A DNA stretch of 9,822 nt from an uncultured bacterium. GTDB taxonomy: Bacteria > Verrucomicrobiota > Kiritimatiellia > CAIKKV01. The notes below the pieces were generated by a model, which did no database searches, had not been told where the DNA came from, and saw nothing but the letters and a program-made list of their open reading frames with translations. The stretch lies in assembly GCA_903828035.1 (NCBI GenBank), contig CAIKKV010000561.1, positions 1-9,822 on the forward strand, given 5' to 3'. The first letter of the stretch is position 1; each line of letters begins with the position of its first letter. Below, one piece after another: positions 7,196-9,822 of this stretch. Made by a program: the position numbers and the translations under genes.

Positions 7196-7249
7196 ATTCT
7201 ACCCGCGTTTGAGTGATTGACAACTTAACACAATTCGTCATACTGACAA
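7196..7249 (-). promoter_or_regulatory. Candidate promoter region of the rsmD-fabF unit
   Basis: Two sigma70-like pairs can be read on the minus strand. The better match is TTGTCA (7223-7218), a 16-nt spacer and TAGAAT (7201-7196). However, its -10 box touches the rsmD ATG, so transcription would begin inside the gene. The other is TTGTCA (7249-7244), 16 nt and TAAGTT (7227-7222), poorer at -10 but leaving a leader of about 20 nt. The sequence does not decide between them, and no Shine-Dalgarno precedes rsmD. Confidence 0.3.
7217..7244 (+). promoter_or_regulatory. Candidate sigma70 promoter of accD-accA
   Basis: A perfect -35 box TTGACA (7217-7222) is followed by a 16-nt AT-rich spacer and CATACT (7239-7244), which matches 4 of 6 consensus -10 bases. 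Transcription would start near 7251, giving an accD leader of about 140 nt. The -35 overlaps a minus-strand TTGTCA within the same seven bases (TTGACAA). Confidence 0.5.
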
Positions 7250-7301
7250 ACTAATTTCGTTCTTTTCAGTTTTTGGCTTGAATGCCCGATCACGGTTTAT
7301 C

Positions 7302-7390
7302 ACAATGCCATCCATTGTCAAACCTGGGATGGGCTGCTGCCGGACGCACTCCGGCGATTCTGAAACCCATCAACAAGAAGGAAGACCCAT
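7302..7390 (+). promoter_or_regulatory. Structured accD leader with competing pairings
   Basis: Several short inverted repeats lie in the presumed 5' leader of accD. ACAATG/CATTGT (7302-7307 with 7313-7318) makes a small hairpin. CCATCC (7308-7313) can pair with GGATGG (7327-7332). GATGGG (7328-7333) can instead pair with CCCATC (7366-7371), enclosing a second hairpin GCCGGA/TCCGGC (7339-7344 with 7350-7355, five-base loop). A second CCCAT at 7386-7390, between the Shine-Dalgarno and the ATG, could also take the GATGGG arm. These options exclude one another, so a switch is possible, but all stems are short and no known riboswitch class is recognised. Confidence 0.3.
7378..7382 (+). promoter_or_regulatory. 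Ribosome binding site of accD
   Basis: AAGGA, 9 nt before the ATG at 7392. It decides the start of accD against in-frame ATGs further upstream, from 7278 on, which would add up to 38 residues without family similarity. Confidence 0.75.
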
Positions 7391-7391
7391 T

Positions 7392-8240
7392 ATGGGTTGG
7401 TTTAGCTGGGGTAAAAAGGAAAAAAAGCAGGAAGCGCCGGCCAAAGAAGATCTTTGGATCCAATGCGCCTCCTGCAAGGCCATGCTTTTCAAGGAAGAGT
7501 GGCTTAAATCGTGGAAGGTCTGCACCGTCTGCGGTTTTCACGACAAGCTGACCGCGCGGGAGCGCGTTGACCTGCTGGTCGATCCCAAGTCATTCGATGA
7601 GCTCGACCGGAAGATCTCCTTCTCGGATCCGCTCAAGTTCACCGACGACAAGGGCACCTACGCCGAAAAGGCCAAGCAGGCCTGCGAGAAGACCGGCATG
7701 AAAGAGGCGGTCCTGACCGGGCGCGGCAAGATCGGCGGCCATCGCACCGTGCTGGCCGTCATGGACTTCAACTTCCTGGGCGGAAGCCTCGGAAGCGGCA
7801 CGGGCGAGAAGATCTTCAGGGCCGCCGAATATGCCTGCAAGCACCGGCTGCCCCTGATCATCGCCTCCGCCTCCGGCGGCGCCCGGATGCACGAGGGGAT
7901 CATCTCCCTGATGCAGATGGCCAAGACCAGCGCCGCCCTGTCCCGCCTTCACGAGGCCGGCGTCCCGTACTTCTCGCTGCTCACCAACCCCACCACGGGC
8001 GGCGTTTCGGCCAGCTACGCGATGCTGGGAGACCTCAACATCGCCGAGCCCGGAGCCCTCGTGGGCTTCGCCGGCCGGCGCGTCATCGAGCAGACGATCA
8101 AGCAGAAGCTCCCCGATGAGTTCCAGACGGCCGAGTACGTCCGGGATCACGGATTCATCGACCTGGTCGTGCCCCGCAAGGACCTCCGGGAGACGCTGCG
8201 CAAACTCATCGAATTCAGCATGAACACCAAGGTGGATTAA
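7392..8240 (+). CDS. accD: Acetyl-CoA carboxylase carboxyltransferase subunit beta
   Basis: With AccA it forms the A2D2 carboxyltransferase that moves the carboxyl group from biotin on AccB to acetyl-CoA, making malonyl-CoA, the first committed step of fatty acid synthesis. The protein has 282 residues. An N-terminal four-Cys zinc finger is intact: Cys25, Cys28, Cys44 and Cys47. The crotonase-fold core follows, with GGSLGSGTGEK at 130-140, SASGGARMHEG at 159-169, MQMAKTSAAL, TTGGVSAS at 201-208 and GFAGRRVIEQT. The ATG at 7392 gives the usual short N-terminus (MGWFSWGKKEKK) and has AAGGA 9 nt upstream. It is the first gene of the plus-strand unit, divergent from the fatty acid synthase genes that use its product. 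The C-terminus stops soon after the core, unlike the longer E. coli tail. Confidence 0.96.
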   Translation: MGWFSWGKKEKKQEAPAKEDLWIQCASCKAMLFKEEWLKSWKVCTVCGFHDKLTARERVDLLVDPKSFDELDRKISFSDPLKFTDDKGTYAEKAKQACEKTGMKEAVLTGRGKIGGHRTVLAVMDFNFLGGSLGSGTGEKIFRAAEYACKHRLPLIIASASGGARMHEGIISLMQMAKTSAALSRLHEAGVPYFSLLTNPTTGGVSASYAMLGDLNIAEPGALVGFAGRRVIEQTIKQKLPDEFQTAEYVRDHGFIDLVVPRKDLRETLRKLIEFSMNTKVD

Positions 8241-8252
8241 GGGCTCACGGCA

Positions 8253-9191
8253 ATGAGTTTTGACTTCGAAAAACCGCTTGAAACGATTGAAACGCGCCTC
8301 GGCGAACTCGCCGCGCTGAAGGAAACCAAGCCCGGGGTGCAGGCCGAGATCGACAAGCTGACCCTCGAGCTCGAGGCCAAGCTGAAGCCGATCTACGCCA
8401 ACCTGACGGCGTGGCAGACGGTCCAGGTGGCCCGCCACCCGGAGCGCCCCTCCCTGCGCGACTACATCGCCAACCTGTTCGGGGACTTCCTCGAGCTCCA
8501 CGGCGACCGCGCCTTCGGCGACGACCAGGCCATCATCGGCGGGTTCGCCACGCTCGACAAGCACCGCGTCATGATCATCGGCCACCAGAAGGGCAAGACG
8601 GTCGAGGAGAACATCCGCGTCAACTTCGGCATGGCCCGCCCCGAAGGCTACCGCAAGGCCCTCCGCCTCATGCGGCTGGCCGAGAAGTTCCACCTGCCCG
8701 TGATCTCCTTCATCGACACCTCCGGCGCTTTCCCCGGCCTCGATGCCGAAGAGCGCGGCCAGGCCGAAGCCATCGCGCGAAACTTGCGCGACATGAGCAG
8801 CCTCGCCACCCCCATCGTCGTCGTCGTCACCGGCGAAGGCGGCAGCGGCGGCGCGCTCGGCATCGGGGTCGGCGACCGCATCCTCATGCTCTCCCACTCC
8901 GTCTACTCCGTGATCTCGCCCGAGGGCTGCGCCTCCATCCTCTGGCGCGACGGGGCCAAGGCGCCCGAGGCCGCCGAGACCCTCAAGATCACGGCCACCG
9001 CCCTGCTCAAGCTCAAGGTCATCGATGAAATCGTGCCCGAGCCGCCGGGCGGCGCCCACCGCAACATGGCGGGCACCATGAAGGCGGTCCGCAAAGTTCT
9101 CCTTAAACACCTCACCGAGTTGAAGGGGTTCAGCACCAAGAAACTGCTGGACCGGCGCTACGATAAATTTTCCAAAATAGGACGGTTCTAA
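8253..9191 (+). CDS. accA: Acetyl-CoA carboxylase carboxyltransferase subunit alpha
   Basis: Partner of AccD in the acetyl-CoA carboxylase carboxyltransferase. It has 312 residues, close to E. coli AccA. The N-terminus is helical (FEKPLETIETRLGELAALK). It is followed by WQTVQVARHPERP at 54-66, HGDRAFGDD, GHQKG, FIDTSGAFPG at 153-162, the oxyanion-hole segment GEGGSGGALGIGVGDR at 194-209, and YSVISPEGCASILW at 218-231. All are family signatures. The ATG lies 12 bp after the accD stop, with AAGGG overlapping the end of accD and 9 nt spacing, so the two subunits are probably coupled for equal synthesis. accB and accC, needed for the complete enzyme, are not in this window. Confidence 0.97.
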   Translation: MSFDFEKPLETIETRLGELAALKETKPGVQAEIDKLTLELEAKLKPIYANLTAWQTVQVARHPERPSLRDYIANLFGDFLELHGDRAFGDDQAIIGGFATLDKHRVMIIGHQKGKTVEENIRVNFGMARPEGYRKALRLMRLAEKFHLPVISFIDTSGAFPGLDAEERGQAEAIARNLRDMSSLATPIVVVVTGEGGSGGALGIGVGDRILMLSHSVYSVISPEGCASILWRDGAKAPEAAETLKITATALLKLKVIDEIVPEPPGGAHRNMAGTMKAVRKVLLKHLTELKGFSTKKLLDRRYDKFSKIGRF

Positions 9192-9194
9192 CCT

Positions 9195-9822
9195 ATGAAA
9201 TCAAAAGCTTCCGCCGCCCGCATCCCCCTCCGCATCACCGACACCACCCTGCGCGACGCCCACCAGTCGCTCTGGGCCACGCGCATGCGGACCCGCGACA
9301 TCCTCGACATCATCGACACGATCGACAACACCGGCTACTACTCCCTCGAAGTCTGGGGCGGCGCCACGTTCGACGTGTGCCTGCGCTTCCTGCGCGAAAA
9401 TCCGTGGGAGCGCCTGCGCCAGATCAAGGCCCGCGCCAAGAAAACCCCGCTCCAGATGCTCCTGCGCGGCCAGAACATCCTCGGCTACCGCAACTACTCC
9501 GACGACGTGCTCGAGCGCTTCATCTGCCTCGCCGTCCAGAACGGCATCGACATCTTCCGCATCTTTGACGCGCTGAACGACACGCGCAACCTCGAGCATG
9601 CCGTCGGCATGGTCAAGAAGTTCGGCGGCCACGCCCAGGGCACCCTCTGCTACACGATCAGCCCCGTCCACACCGTGGCGGCCTTCGTGAAGGCCGCCAA
9701 GGAGCAGGTCGCGCTGGGCATCGATTCGCTCTGCATCAAGGACATGGCCGGCATCCTCTCCCCCATCGCCGCCGAAAAGCTCGTCAGCGCCCTGGTCAAG
9801 GAGATCTCGATCCCGATCCAGG
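9195..9822 (+). CDS. Pyruvate/oxaloacetate carboxyltransferase (OadA/PycB type), 5' part
   Basis: The open frame runs off the right edge after 209 codons. It encodes the TIM-barrel carboxyltransferase domain that moves CO2 between biotin and pyruvate/oxaloacetate. It has RITDTTLRDAHQSLWATRMRT (13-33, with metal ligand Asp21), LEVWGGATFD, RFLRENPWERL, LQMLLRGQNILGYRNY, FRIFDALNDTRN, HAQGTLCYTISPVHT and IKDMAGILSP with Lys182, the lysine carbamylated in the family. The His pair of the metal site would lie beyond the edge. It starts 3 nt after the accA stop; AGGA lies 12 nt upstream. It could be the alpha subunit of oxaloacetate decarboxylase, the B subunit of two-subunit pyruvate carboxylase, or a transcarboxylase 5S subunit; the missing C-terminal half and the next genes would decide. 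The short basic start MKSKASAARIP is non-conserved. The 5' part of 2-isopropylmalate synthase-like relatives does not match these motifs. Confidence 0.93.
   Translation, partial: MKSKASAARIPLRITDTTLRDAHQSLWATRMRTRDILDIIDTIDNTGYYSLEVWGGATFDVCLRFLRENPWERLRQIKARAKKTPLQMLLRGQNILGYRNYSDDVLERFICLAVQNGIDIFRIFDALNDTRNLEHAVGMVKKFGGHAQGTLCYTISPVHTVAAFVKAAKEQVALGIDSLCIKDMAGILSPIAAEKLVSALVKEISIPIQ

Noticed and set aside
7278..7391. A longer AccD N-terminus from the ATG at 7278
   Set aside because: The extra 38 residues resemble no AccD, and a good Shine-Dalgarno sits just before the ATG at 7392.
8411..9028. A 205-codon same-strand open frame inside accA
   Set aside because: It is a shifted frame of accA with an Arg/Pro/His-rich composition typical of out-of-frame GC-rich DNA.
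7590..9110. A 506-codon open frame antisense to accD and accA
   Set aside because: It lies opposite two well-supported genes, has a repetitive Gly/Asp/Glu/Val-rich composition and matches no family. High GC with strong third-position bias creates such frames.

Overview
This window carries a bacterial fatty-acid and phospholipid precursor cluster and, divergently transcribed from it, the carboxyltransferase genes of acetyl-CoA carboxylase. The DNA is GC-rich by eye, with strong G/C at third codon positions. The organism cannot be fixed from this window. The order rsmD-coaD-DUF177-rpmF-plsX-fabH-fabD-fabG-acpP-fabF is widespread in bacteria. A FabD nucleophile elbow reading GLSLGE instead of the usual GHSLGE, with the FabD-FabG fusion, makes me think of the PVC superphylum (Verrucomicrobia/Kiritimatiellota/Planctomycetes/Chlamydiae), but that is a weak guess from memory.

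Minus strand, transcribed from about 7200 down to about 60. It starts with rsmD (16S rRNA m2G966 methyltransferase) and coaD (phosphopantetheine adenylyltransferase), then a DUF177/YceD zinc-cysteine protein and rpmF (ribosomal protein L32). These are followed by plsX (acyl-ACP:phosphate acyltransferase, interrupted by one in-frame TAG), fabH (KAS III), a single gene fusing fabD to fabG, acpP (acyl carrier protein) and fabF (KAS II). Genes are tightly packed, with two ATGA overlaps, a 20-bp overlap and gaps of 3 to 52 bp. The unit ends in a very strong intrinsic terminator 21 nt after fabF. Together they make most of a type II fatty acid synthase: CoaD makes the CoA precursor that supplies the ACP arm, FabD loads malonate, FabH starts chains, FabF elongates, FabG reduces, and PlsX hands acyl chains to phospholipid synthesis.

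Central divergent region (7196-7391). This AT-richer stretch holds a good sigma70-type promoter towards accD, weaker candidates towards rsmD, and an accD leader with several mutually exclusive short pairings.

Plus strand, 7392 to the right edge: accD, accA, and the first 209 codons of a pyruvate/oxaloacetate carboxyltransferase (OadA/PycB type), closely spaced as one operon. AccA and AccD supply malonyl-CoA to the divergent synthase genes. The third gene suggests a second biotin-dependent carboxylase or decarboxylase is encoded just beyond the window.

The most notable points are the single amber codon inside an otherwise intact plsX, at a position where the family has Gln; the FabD-FabG fusion; and the fact that fabD-fabG and acpP lie in one reading frame separated only by a TAG and 11 codons. 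I did not find a clearly novel biological system. Everything else reads as conserved housekeeping metabolism.
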